In this document: piece after piece, positions 7,268 through 13,983 of the stretch | Layout of the letters: each line of letters starts with the position of its first letter | How positions within the stretch are numbered: the first letter of the stretch is position 1 | Source of the DNA: an uncultured Actinomycetes bacterium | GTDB lineage: Bacteria; Actinomycetota; Actinomycetes; S36-B12; UBA5976 | Assembly: GCA_903951185.1 (NCBI GenBank) | Contig: CAJBBC010000117.1 | Location: 1 to 15,734 of the forward strand | Direction of reading: 5' to 3' | Length of the DNA: 15,734 bases | Translations under genes and position numbers: made by a program | The notes under the pieces: generated by a model | Database searches by the model: none | Told to the model about the DNA's origin: nothing | Seen by the model: the letters and a program-made list of their open reading frames with translations, nothing else

Positions 7268-9145
7268 ATGAGTATGCAAGGCGGGCCAGCGGCCTATTTT
7301 GCAATGCGTGGTTTCACCTCAGATAAATCAGTTATCGGGCAGAAACTGGGGCGACAAACTATAAATCGAATTGGCACGTACGCCGTTGAATTTAAACCGC
7401 AAATTTTCTTTTATTTAGTCGTTTTGGTTATCCAATCTGTGATTGTGGTGGCTCAGCCGTTACTCTTCAAAAAAATTGTTGATGAAGCGATCCCGGCCCA
7501 GGACTCAAATTCAGTAATTAAAATTGCCATTTTGATCGGTGCCATTGCGATTTTTGAAGCTGCGATAGGTGTGTTAAATCGTTGGCAACAAAGTTCAATC
7601 GGTGAAACATTAATTTTAAAACTTCGAACGCAAGTTTTTGACCACGTGCAACGCCAGTCCATTGCATTCTTTACCAGAACTCAAACAGGTGCATTAGTTA
7701 GTCGACTAAATGGTGATGTTCTAGGTGCACAACGAGCATTCACTTCAACGCTCGGCGGCATAGTTGGAAATGTTATTAGTTTGACGATTGTGCTGATCAC
7801 AATGTTTACGCTGAGTTGGCGAATCACTATCGCTTCACTATTACTTTTACCTATTTTTCTATATGCAGCCAAAGGTGTAGGTATTCGGCTACAGAAATTA
7901 ACCACCGAACAAGCTGAACTGAACGCCGATATGAGTTCGCAAGTTGCTGAACGGTTTAATGTTTCAGGTGCGCTACTGATGAAATTATTCGGTACCCCAG
8001 ATCGTGAAGTTCAGATTTACTCTGAAAAAGCTTTAAAAGTTCGTAATGTTGGTGTTCGAATCACGATGGCCGCCACAGTTTTCTTCACTGCGATGATGTT
8101 AGTTGGATCGGTAGCTGCGGCCCTGGTGTACGGAATGGGCGGCGTATCAGTTGTCGCTGGCACGTTAACTCTAGGAACGCTATTGGCTATGGTGGCGCTT
8201 TTAAGTCGCCTTTATACGCCGATGGCAGCACTTGCTAATGTGCGTGTTGATGTAATGACAGCATTAGTTTCATTTGATCGGGTATTTGAAGTACTGGATT
8301 TACAACCTATGGTCGCTGATGCGCCAGATGCAGTTGAACTGAACAGAGGTAGTGCCAAAGTTGAATTGCGAGATGTGCAATTCCGTTATCCAACTGCCGA
8401 GGAAGTGTCCCTAGCAAGTTTAGAAAGTATTGCGCGCAGCGATTTACCGGCTGCTGAAGAGATGATCCTCAAGGGGATCAACTTAACGGTTAACCCAGGG
8501 CAGCTGGTTGCAATTGTCGGACCTTCGGGAGCAGGTAAGAGCACACTTACTTCTCTTGTGCCAAGACTTTTCGATCCGGTAAATGGCCAAATTTTAATTA
8601 ATGGAATAGACATTAGGACTGTTACTGGCAGCTCGCTACAAAAAGTTGTTGGCGTAGTAACTCAAGATTCCCACATGTTCCATGACACAATTCGGGCAAA
8701 TCTTATATATGCCAAACCAGATGCAACTGACGAACAAATCTGGAAAGCCTGTGAAGATGCTCAGATTTCTAACATGATTAGAGAGTTACCTGAAGGTCTA
8801 GAAACTGTCGTTGGTGATCGAGGTCATCGTTTAAGTGGCGGTGAAAAGCAAAGGCTAGCTATTGCCCGGCTGCTATTAAAAGCACCAGATGTAGTTATTT
8901 TGGATGAAGCAACCGCTCATCTTGATAGTGAGAATGAAGCATTAGTTCAGGCTGCACTGGCCAATGCCCTTAAAGATCGAACTTCGATTGTGATTGCACA
9001 CCGACTTGCAACAATCCGCCAAGCCGATCTAATTGTTGTTTTGAATGAAGGCAAAATAGTTCAGCAAGGTACCCATGAAGAATTATTGGATAAATCAGGT
9101 TTGTATGCCGATTTATACAATCGGCAATTTGTCTCGGTTGATTAA
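7268..9145 (+). CDS. ABC exporter half-transporter (fused TMD-NBD, MdlB/MsbA-like)
   Basis: This 625-residue fused permease-ATPase would work as a homodimer or with an unseen partner to export a substrate across the cytoplasmic membrane. Six hydrophobic segments lie near 46-66, 84-103, 163-182, 186-206, 270-290 and 296-316, with the coupling-helix context expected of type IV exporters. The ATPase shows the A-loop FRYP (372-375), Walker A GPSGAGKST (418-426), LSGGEK (from 522), Walker B VVILDE (542-547) and H-loop His578. About 23 extra residues (376-398) separate the A-loop from the next strand, seen also in actinobacterial relatives. The substrate is unknown. The ATG at 7268 lacks a clear Shine-Dalgarno; ATG at 7274 is an alternative start. 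Its last 33 bases overlap the 3' end of SURF1 on the other strand. Confidence 0.93.
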   Translation: MSMQGGPAAYFAMRGFTSDKSVIGQKLGRQTINRIGTYAVEFKPQIFFYLVVLVIQSVIVVAQPLLFKKIVDEAIPAQDSNSVIKIAILIGAIAIFEAAIGVLNRWQQSSIGETLILKLRTQVFDHVQRQSIAFFTRTQTGALVSRLNGDVLGAQRAFTSTLGGIVGNVISLTIVLITMFTLSWRITIASLLLLPIFLYAAKGVGIRLQKLTTEQAELNADMSSQVAERFNVSGALLMKLFGTPDREVQIYSEKALKVRNVGVRITMAATVFFTAMMLVGSVAAALVYGMGGVSVVAGTLTLGTLLAMVALLSRLYTPMAALANVRVDVMTALVSFDRVFEVLDLQPMVADAPDAVELNRGSAKVELRDVQFRYPTAEEVSLASLESIARSDLPAAEEMILKGINLTVNPGQLVAIVGPSGAGKSTLTSLVPRLFDPVNGQILINGIDIRTVTGSSLQKVVGVVTQDSHMFHDTIRANLIYAKPDATDEQIWKACEDAQISNMIRELPEGLETVVGDRGHRLSGGEKQRLAIARLLLKAPDVVILDEATAHLDSENEALVQAALANALKDRTSIVIAHRLATIRQADLIVVLNEGKIVQQGTHEELLDKSGLYADLYNRQFVSVD

Positions 9146-9835
9146 ATCATTGCGTAGCAGGATAACGTAACCAATAATTAACATCGCAATAAAGATCAAC
9201 CATTGAATTGCATAGGACCGATGTGTGCCCTCAGTTAATTTAGGTTGTGGCAGTGTAGTTATTTCTGGGTTAGATAAATTAGGCTCAGCTTTAACTAATT
9301 GGATGTACGCCGTACCAAATTGAGGATCAAAACCAATTCGTTGACCATCTGGCAAGTCAGTTGGTTCAGCGGTGGTTGCTAATTTAAAAATTCGTAATAG
9401 TCCAACAATTTCAAGTGTTGCTGTCGTGACTGGACTTAGATCTGGATTTTCTGTTGCACTTTTTCCAGCCGGTGTCCAACCACGCACAACGTTGATTACC
9501 TCACCGGAATTTAACTGAAATGGAGTTACTACCCATAAACCAGCTTCGGAGTCCAAACTTCTTTTCCGAAGTAAGTACTGCTGGGACGGCATGAATTTTC
9601 CAGTGGCGCTTACTGTTCGCCATTCGTCAGTTTCATTAGCGGCAAGACCATTTGCAACTAAATCTGTATATGGAACGATGGGCTTTGCCATTGCAGTTGT
9701 AACTGCTGAGTTAAAAGTTAGCCGGCCATCCAGTCGACGCCATTGCCAGTCAGACAAGCTTTTAAACGATGGAATAGCAATAAGAACTATTAGTGTCAGG
9801 GCTAGCCACTTGGGCGTAAATAGTATTTTTCGCAT
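9113..9835 (-). CDS. SURF1 family cytochrome oxidase biogenesis protein
   Basis: SURF1 proteins are membrane proteins that help deliver heme a during assembly of the aa3-type cytochrome c oxidase. The 240-residue product has the family topology: an N-terminal helix at about 9-26 (LALTLIVLIAIPSF) followed by the SURF1 sequence SDWQWRRLDGR (28-38), a large extracytoplasmic domain, and a C-terminal helix at about 208-227 introduced by HRSYAIQWL. Conserved internal patches LLRKRSL and VVRGWTPAG fit the family. It begins 6 bases after DUF3099 with no clear Shine-Dalgarno, so it probably depends on coupled translation. No oxidase subunit or heme A synthase gene is in the window. The 3' end runs 33 bases into the ABC exporter gene on the opposite strand. 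Confidence 0.88.
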   Translation of the reverse strand: MRKILFTPKWLALTLIVLIAIPSFKSLSDWQWRRLDGRLTFNSAVTTAMAKPIVPYTDLVANGLAANETDEWRTVSATGKFMPSQQYLLRKRSLDSEAGLWVVTPFQLNSGEVINVVRGWTPAGKSATENPDLSPVTTATLEIVGLLRIFKLATTAEPTDLPDGQRIGFDPQFGTAYIQLVKAEPNLSNPEITTLPQPKLTEGTHRSYAIQWLIFIAMLIIGYVILLRNDLINRDKLPIV

Positions 9836-9841
9836 TTGAAG

Positions 9842-10129
9842 TTACTTATTAGGTAACTCCATCTTAGGATTTGAATCCGTAAATGCTCCATTGCCCTTCC
9901 AAGCGCCGCGCTCACGTCCGGCATTTGCAATGATTACAGCAAAATAAGGCAGCAAGGCTGCTCCAGCTAGTAATACCCATCGCAAAGTGCCCGATGCGAT
10001 AACAGCGCCGATGAAGCAAAGAGTTCGAATACTCATTGACCAGAGGTAACGAACTTCGCGACTCTTTTGATCAGTGGAGAGGGCTGTGCCAACACCGGTG
10101 ATCGAGTGGACCTCTGCTTCGAAAGACAT
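9842..10129 (-). CDS. DUF3099 small membrane protein
   Basis: This 95-residue protein matches the actinobacterial DUF3099 family: an N-terminal motif VHSITGVGTALSTDQ, a basic patch, then two adjacent membrane helices (about 30-47 and 50-69, including MSIRTLCFIGAV and LLPYFAVIIANAGRE) and a short polar tail. The function of the family is unknown. It is first in a two-gene minus-strand unit with SURF1, hinting at a respiratory or membrane context, but that is inference. A TAGCCT -10 box at 10141-10136 lies 6 bases from the ATG, so the transcript may be leaderless. The AGGAGT touching the ATG is too close (1 base) for a normal Shine-Dalgarno. No better start codon is available downstream because the conserved VHSIT motif begins at residue 7. 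Confidence 0.85.
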   Translation of the reverse strand: MSFEAEVHSITGVGTALSTDQKSREVRYLWSMSIRTLCFIGAVIASGTLRWVLLAGAALLPYFAVIIANAGRERGAWKGNGAFTDSNPKMELPNK

Positions 10130-10175
10130 ACTCCTAGGCTACGGTGTTAGGAAGAATTCAGCATCTGGAGGCAAA
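10130..10175. promoter_or_regulatory. Divergent promoter between DUF3099 and dodecin, symmetric TANNNTA
   Basis: The only non-coding sequence between the two divergent genes is 46 bases. TAGGCTA at 10135-10141 reads TAGGCT on the plus strand (10135-10140) and TAGCCT on the minus strand (10141-10136), both matching the actinobacterial TANNNT -10 pattern. The minus box ends 6 bases from the DUF3099 ATG, predicting a leaderless mRNA. The plus box predicts a start near 10147 and a dodecin leader of about 28 bases. I find no convincing -35 on either side. The assignment is by pattern only. Confidence 0.6.
10167..10171 (+). promoter_or_regulatory. Shine-Dalgarno of dodecin
   Basis: GGAGG sits 4 bases before ATG 10176. 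It is one of the strongest Shine-Dalgarno sequences in the window and settles the start at 10176 rather than the in-frame ATG at 10074, which would add 34 residues overlapping the DUF3099 gene antisense and absent from dodecins. Confidence 0.85.
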
Positions 10176-10388
10176 ATGTCTAATCGCACTTACCGAATCA
10201 CCGAAATAGTTGGTACCTCACCAGATGGTATTGACCAGGCAATTCAAAACGGAATAAAACGTGCTGGCGAAACGCTTAGGCACTTAGATTGGTTTGAAGT
10301 AACCGAAATACGTGGCAACATCCGCGATGGCGAAATTGCACATGTTCAAGTGGGGATGAAAGTTGGTTTTCGCCTCGAAGATGCTTAA
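10176..10388 (+). CDS. Dodecin, flavin-binding storage protein
   Basis: Dodecins are about 70-residue proteins that assemble as hollow dodecamers. They bind flavins (FMN, riboflavin or lumichrome) in stacked pairs, and some also bind CoA; the role is buffering or protecting free flavin. The 70-residue product follows the family pattern: TYRITEIVGTSPDGIDQAIQ, an amphipathic helix, then HLDWFEVTEIRG with flavin-stacking Trp39 and VQVGMKVGFRLE with Gln58. The Trp-Gln spacing of 19 is that of the archaeal dodecin pair W36/Q55 (from memory). It is a single-gene unit between two minus-strand operons. Its TAA shares the TTAA at 10385-10388 with the tldE stop on the other strand. Confidence 0.94.
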   Translation: MSNRTYRITEIVGTSPDGIDQAIQNGIKRAGETLRHLDWFEVTEIRGNIRDGEIAHVQVGMKVGFRLEDA

Positions 10389-11785
10389 ATCGCATCTGAT
10401 TTAGTTGAAAGATTAAAATCCGAAATAGTTAGCGGAGCAACTTTTGCTCTGGCGAAATAATCAGCCCACTCACGCGGCAAACAGGCTATTGACTGACCTG
10501 CATCAACTATTCGATTCAGCATGCCAACTGGAGATTCATTGAATCGGAAATTACTTGCAGCGCCAATAATTTCTCCATTTTCGACAACATACACTCCATC
10601 ACGAGTTAGGCCAGTTAGTAAAAGAGATTCGGAATCAACTTCACGGATGTACCAAAGACAAGTGATCAGAAGTCCATTTTGCATTCGCTTCGCAGTGTCC
10701 AGCAGGCTGCCGGTTCCGGATGTGTCGGTGACAATAATGTTGTCGGCAAGGGGTGTGAACGGTAATTTTGCCAAACTGGCTGCGTGCCTACTAGAGCCCA
10801 AAGAACTAAGTTTTCCCTTTGAGATTAATTCTGATTTTGTAATTGGTAAGCCAGTATCAAAAGTACTTGTGAAAGATGAACTACCTAAACTTACAACTTG
10901 GTTAATCGTCTGCAAGCCTGGAAACTCAGGATCTGAAACAACGTTGAAATCGCGGGTTGTAAGTTGTTCACCAATTCTGGTGCCGCCACCGGGAGCTGAA
11001 AAAACTGATCGCCCTTCAGATGCTTCGCGAGCAGATGCAGTCCACATCAAATAGATCATCAAATCTGCAACAGCACTTGGTGAGAGCGTTACTTTATGTT
11101 TGCCTGCTGGTATCTCTATCTGATTTTCTTGGAATTTAAGGCCTTGATCTACTTCAACTCCGTGACTATGTACATCTACTGAAAGTAAACTCGTACCACT
11201 TTGACCGGACCAAGCTGAACGTTTTCGGTCAATCGATTTGGCACTTAGCTCGAAGCGGCTAGTCTTCTGTTCAAATCTAGTTTTCATCCCAGCAGACGTA
11301 GCCACGTAGAGCGTATCAATCGTGATTTCGCAGTAACCGAAATATTCGGAATGTTTATTTTCAAAAACTTTATTAAGACCAATTGCAATATGTTCTAGTT
11401 CTGCTAAATCCACCGAGGCTGGCACATCATGGAAATCCTTTGCAGCTACACCAGTTGGTAAATCATTTGCATCTTCAGCAACGCCAGCAGCAAGTGCACT
11501 TTGTCTACTTTTATCAACCAAGTTTGCAACTGATGCTAAATCTGTTATTTGGCCACTTGCTATACCGACTGCAGTTCCGATGTTTTTTGCTGTAGCCGGG
11601 TCATTAATCGGCAAAAATGCTGCAACTGACAATGATTGCTCCACTGTGTTCCCATTAGTAGTTAGGGAAGAATTTGCCCACCGTAAATTTGCTGTGTTTG
11701 ATACTTCACCAACTACGACACCGCCAGAATCACTGAGTAACTCAATTGCATAATCAACGGCCTGCGAAAGCGTTAAGTTGCTCAT
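10385..11785 (-). CDS. tldE: TldE/PmbA-type subunit of the TldD-TldE metalloprotease
   Basis: TldE (PmbA) is the non-catalytic partner of TldD; together they form a protease that digests unfolded peptides and in some bacteria matures or removes RiPP leader segments. The 466-residue product has the family N-terminal domain and a clear C-terminal half, including SAPGGGTRIGEQ, a DTSGTGS segment, LLITCLWYIREVD, LLLTGLTRDGVYVVENGE and the NFRFNESPVGML block near the end. There is no HExxxH motif, as expected for the TldE member. Its ATG overlaps the tldD TGA by 4 bases, and GAGG lies just upstream in the tldD end. Assignment as TldE rather than a second TldD rests on the absence of metal ligands and on the pairing with the upstream gene. 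Confidence 0.9.
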   Translation of the reverse strand: MSNLTLSQAVDYAIELLSDSGGVVVGEVSNTANLRWANSSLTTNGNTVEQSLSVAAFLPINDPATAKNIGTAVGIASGQITDLASVANLVDKSRQSALAAGVAEDANDLPTGVAAKDFHDVPASVDLAELEHIAIGLNKVFENKHSEYFGYCEITIDTLYVATSAGMKTRFEQKTSRFELSAKSIDRKRSAWSGQSGTSLLSVDVHSHGVEVDQGLKFQENQIEIPAGKHKVTLSPSAVADLMIYLMWTASAREASEGRSVFSAPGGGTRIGEQLTTRDFNVVSDPEFPGLQTINQVVSLGSSSFTSTFDTGLPITKSELISKGKLSSLGSSRHAASLAKLPFTPLADNIIVTDTSGTGSLLDTAKRMQNGLLITCLWYIREVDSESLLLTGLTRDGVYVVENGEIIGAASNFRFNESPVGMLNRIVDAGQSIACLPREWADYFARAKVAPLTISDFNLSTKSDAI

Positions 11786-13257
11786 AAGCCAGCCTCGGCT
11801 TTACCGTTAAGCACATTTATGTTTTCAAAAACAGCAGTTGGGCACCCATGGCTAACTGGCGCTGTTTGACCGGGTTGTCCCTTGCCGCAGTTCAAAGCGC
11901 CACCTAGTAAGTAGGTTTGCTTTCCACCGATAGCTTTCATGCTGGCCCAAAACTCTGGAGTCTTACTTTGGTAAACAACATCTTTCAGTTGTCCAACAAT
12001 TTTTCCGCTCTTAATCTCATAAAATCTTTGGCCGGTAAATTGAAAGTTATAACGCTGCATATCAATAGACCAAGACTTATCACCAACAATGTAAATGCCG
12101 CGATCAACTTGAGAGATTAAGTCATTGGTGGACAAATCTTGCTGGCCAGGTTGAAGCGAAACATTCGGCATACGTTGAATAGGTGGATGTAATGCACTAT
12201 CGGCATAAGCGCAACCATTAGATCGGGTTAAGCCAATCTTCTTGGCAATGTTCCGATCAGTTTGGTAGCCAACTAAAACTCCGTTTCGGATTAAATCCCA
12301 TTCTTGGGCAGCCACACCCTCGTCATCGTAACCAACAGTCGAGAGACCAAAATCGGCCATACGATCGCCAGTTACATTCATAATTTCGCTACCGTATTTA
12401 AAAGTGTTGAGCTTATCGATGGTGGCAAACGATGAGCCAGCGTAATTTGCTTCATAACCAAGTGCTCGGTCTAGTTCGGTCGCATGTCCGATCGATTCAT
12501 GGATCGTAAGCCACAAATTTGTTGGATCGATAACCAAATCCCAGTTACCGGCACTGACAGAAGGTGCTTTTGTTTTCTCGTCTAAGTACTCCGGCAGGGC
12601 AGCTAGTTCACTATCCCAATCCCAACCCGTACCGAGTAAGTATTCAAAGCCACGACCAGCTGGCGGCGCACAAGTTCGCATATCATCAAAACCGTTTTCG
12701 CCAATGTGCACAGCGGTTAATTGAGCACTTGTACGGACACGTTGCTGACTAATCCGATTTCCATCCAGGTCAGCGAAGTAAGTGAGATCTTTACCCATTG
12801 CAGCATGGGCATCTACATGGTGGACAACTGCATTCTTGGTGACAACTGAATTCCACTTCTTTAGCAGTTCAATAACTTCTTCATCGGTAACTTGCATAGG
12901 GTCAATTTCAAACGGTAAATTCCAGCTAACTTTTCCAACTTGCGGCTCAGGAAGTAGTTCTACTCGATCCGTTGAAACGGCGGCACTTATTTTCGCAATC
13001 TCAATGGCTTTTTGTGCTGCAAATTTTATCCCAGCAGAAGTTAAATCTGTTGTTGCCGCAAATCCCCAGGCACCCAGGTGAATTACGCGAACACTTAAAC
13101 CAATTGAGCTCTCTGTGGCAACATTTTCAACTTGGCCATCGCGTAATGCAACTGTGCGATTATCATGCTGTGCTATTCGAACCTGACCAGTAGTTGCGCC
13201 AGCGGAATGCACTATTTCAAGGGCCTGCTCAGCCAGATTCTCGGTATTAATGTCCAT
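11782..13257 (-). CDS. tldD: TldD metalloprotease catalytic subunit
   Basis: TldD is the zinc-bearing subunit of the TldD-TldE heterodimer, cytosolic, cleaving unstructured peptides inside a closed chamber. In 491 residues the HExxxH motif is intact (His253-Glu254...His258 in IHESIGHATELDR). The third ligand is probably Cys457 in LNCGKGQPGQ, matching E. coli Cys454 from memory. The C-terminal SHGCPTAVFENI block is also conserved. The first ATG gives a full family N-terminus. No Shine-Dalgarno precedes it, and TAGGTT at 13270-13265 ends 7 bases away, so a leaderless transcript is predicted. tldE follows with a 4-base overlap. No RiPP precursor or maturase is within the window, so the substrate is unknown. 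Confidence 0.94.
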   Translation of the reverse strand: MDINTENLAEQALEIVHSAGATTGQVRIAQHDNRTVALRDGQVENVATESSIGLSVRVIHLGAWGFAATTDLTSAGIKFAAQKAIEIAKISAAVSTDRVELLPEPQVGKVSWNLPFEIDPMQVTDEEVIELLKKWNSVVTKNAVVHHVDAHAAMGKDLTYFADLDGNRISQQRVRTSAQLTAVHIGENGFDDMRTCAPPAGRGFEYLLGTGWDWDSELAALPEYLDEKTKAPSVSAGNWDLVIDPTNLWLTIHESIGHATELDRALGYEANYAGSSFATIDKLNTFKYGSEIMNVTGDRMADFGLSTVGYDDEGVAAQEWDLIRNGVLVGYQTDRNIAKKIGLTRSNGCAYADSALHPPIQRMPNVSLQPGQQDLSTNDLISQVDRGIYIVGDKSWSIDMQRYNFQFTGQRFYEIKSGKIVGQLKDVVYQSKTPEFWASMKAIGGKQTYLLGGALNCGKGQPGQTAPVSHGCPTAVFENINVLNGKAEAGL

Positions 13258-13275
13258 TACCGATAACCTAGACCA
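13258..13275. promoter_or_regulatory. 18-base bidirectional promoter, tldD/fabG, predicted leaderless both ways
   Basis: Only 18 bases separate the ATG codons of tldD and fabG. TAACCTA at 13264-13270 provides TAACCT on the plus strand, 6 bases before the fabG ATG, and TAGGTT on the minus strand, 7 bases before the tldD ATG. Both fit TANNNT at the distance that puts transcription start at the A of ATG. Neither gene has a Shine-Dalgarno. No good -35 is visible; any -35 contacts would fall inside the opposite coding sequence. Pattern evidence only, but unusually self-consistent. Confidence 0.7.
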
Positions 13276-13980
13276 ATGACCCGAATAGTTTTGGTAACCG
13301 GTGGCAATCGCGGCATTGGGCTCTCAATTGCAAGGAAATTCCAAAGTCTTGGCGATACCGTTATTGTCACTAGTCGCTCAGGTGCCCATATTGACGGACT
13401 TCATGTGGTGCAATGCGATGTCTCTCAAACTGCCAGTGTTGAAGCAGCATTTGATGTAATCGAAGAAAAATTTGGCACTGTGCAGATTGCCATTGCAAAC
13501 GCCGGAATCACCCGTGACGGCCTAATAATGCGAATGTCTGATCAGGACATAGATGAAGTTCTTAACACAAATTTATTTGGAGCGATTCGCGTTGCGCGAC
13601 GAGCTGCTAAAACAATGCTGAAAGCAAGGCAGGGCCGGCTAATTTTCATTTCAAGCGTAGTCGGCCTGATGGGTTCAGCTGGACAAGTTAATTACTCAGC
13701 TTCTAAAGCTGGTTTAGTTGGCGCAGCCAGATCTCTTGCACGCGAACTGGGGTCACGTGGAGTTACCGCAAATGTTATTGCGCCTGGATTTGTCGATACA
13801 GATATGACAGCAGAATTAACTGAAGAACGTAAGTCTGAAATAGTCGGCAATGTTCCGCTCGGACGTTATGCAAGTCCAGATGAGATCGCCGAAGTTGTGA
13901 AATTTATTGCGTCAGATGAAGCAGGATACATAACTGGAGCTGTTATTCCAGTTGATGGTGGATTAGGAATGGGTCATTAA
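13276..13980 (+). CDS. fabG: 3-oxoacyl-ACP reductase FabG (MabA-like)
   Basis: FabG is an NADPH-dependent short-chain dehydrogenase that reduces 3-oxoacyl-ACP in FAS-II elongation. The 234-residue product shows the cofactor-binding TGGNRGIG (8-15), NAG (75-77), the catalytic Ser127 in ISSVVG, Tyr140 and Lys144 in NYSASKAG, and the C-terminal PVDGGLGMGH. The N-terminal helix region is short, giving MabA-like length. It is followed after 3 bases by fabI, the same order as mycobacterial mabA-inhA, which strongly supports the fatty-acid assignment over a generic dehydrogenase. The start is the ATG 6 bases past the TAACCT -10 box; no Shine-Dalgarno is present, consistent with leaderless translation. 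Confidence 0.92.
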   Translation: MTRIVLVTGGNRGIGLSIARKFQSLGDTVIVTSRSGAHIDGLHVVQCDVSQTASVEAAFDVIEEKFGTVQIAIANAGITRDGLIMRMSDQDIDEVLNTNLFGAIRVARRAAKTMLKARQGRLIFISSVVGLMGSAGQVNYSASKAGLVGAARSLARELGSRGVTANVIAPGFVDTDMTAELTEERKSEIVGNVPLGRYASPDEIAEVVKFIASDEAGYITGAVIPVDGGLGMGH

Positions 13981-13983
13981 CGT

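Noticed and set aside
9836..9841. Separate promoter for SURF1
   Set aside because: The gap is 6 bases and the TAACTT nearby lies only 3 bases from the ATG, too close for leaderless initiation; operon transcription from DUF3099 is simpler.
10074..10175. Extended dodecin N-terminus of 34 residues
   Set aside because: It lies antisense to DUF3099 and crosses the promoter. Dodecins are about 70 residues and GGAGG marks ATG 10176.
10521..11054. 177-codon plus-strand open frame opposite tldE
   Set aside because: Shadow of tldE: it has no family resemblance, no Shine-Dalgarno or promoter, and tldE is clearly coding on the other strand.
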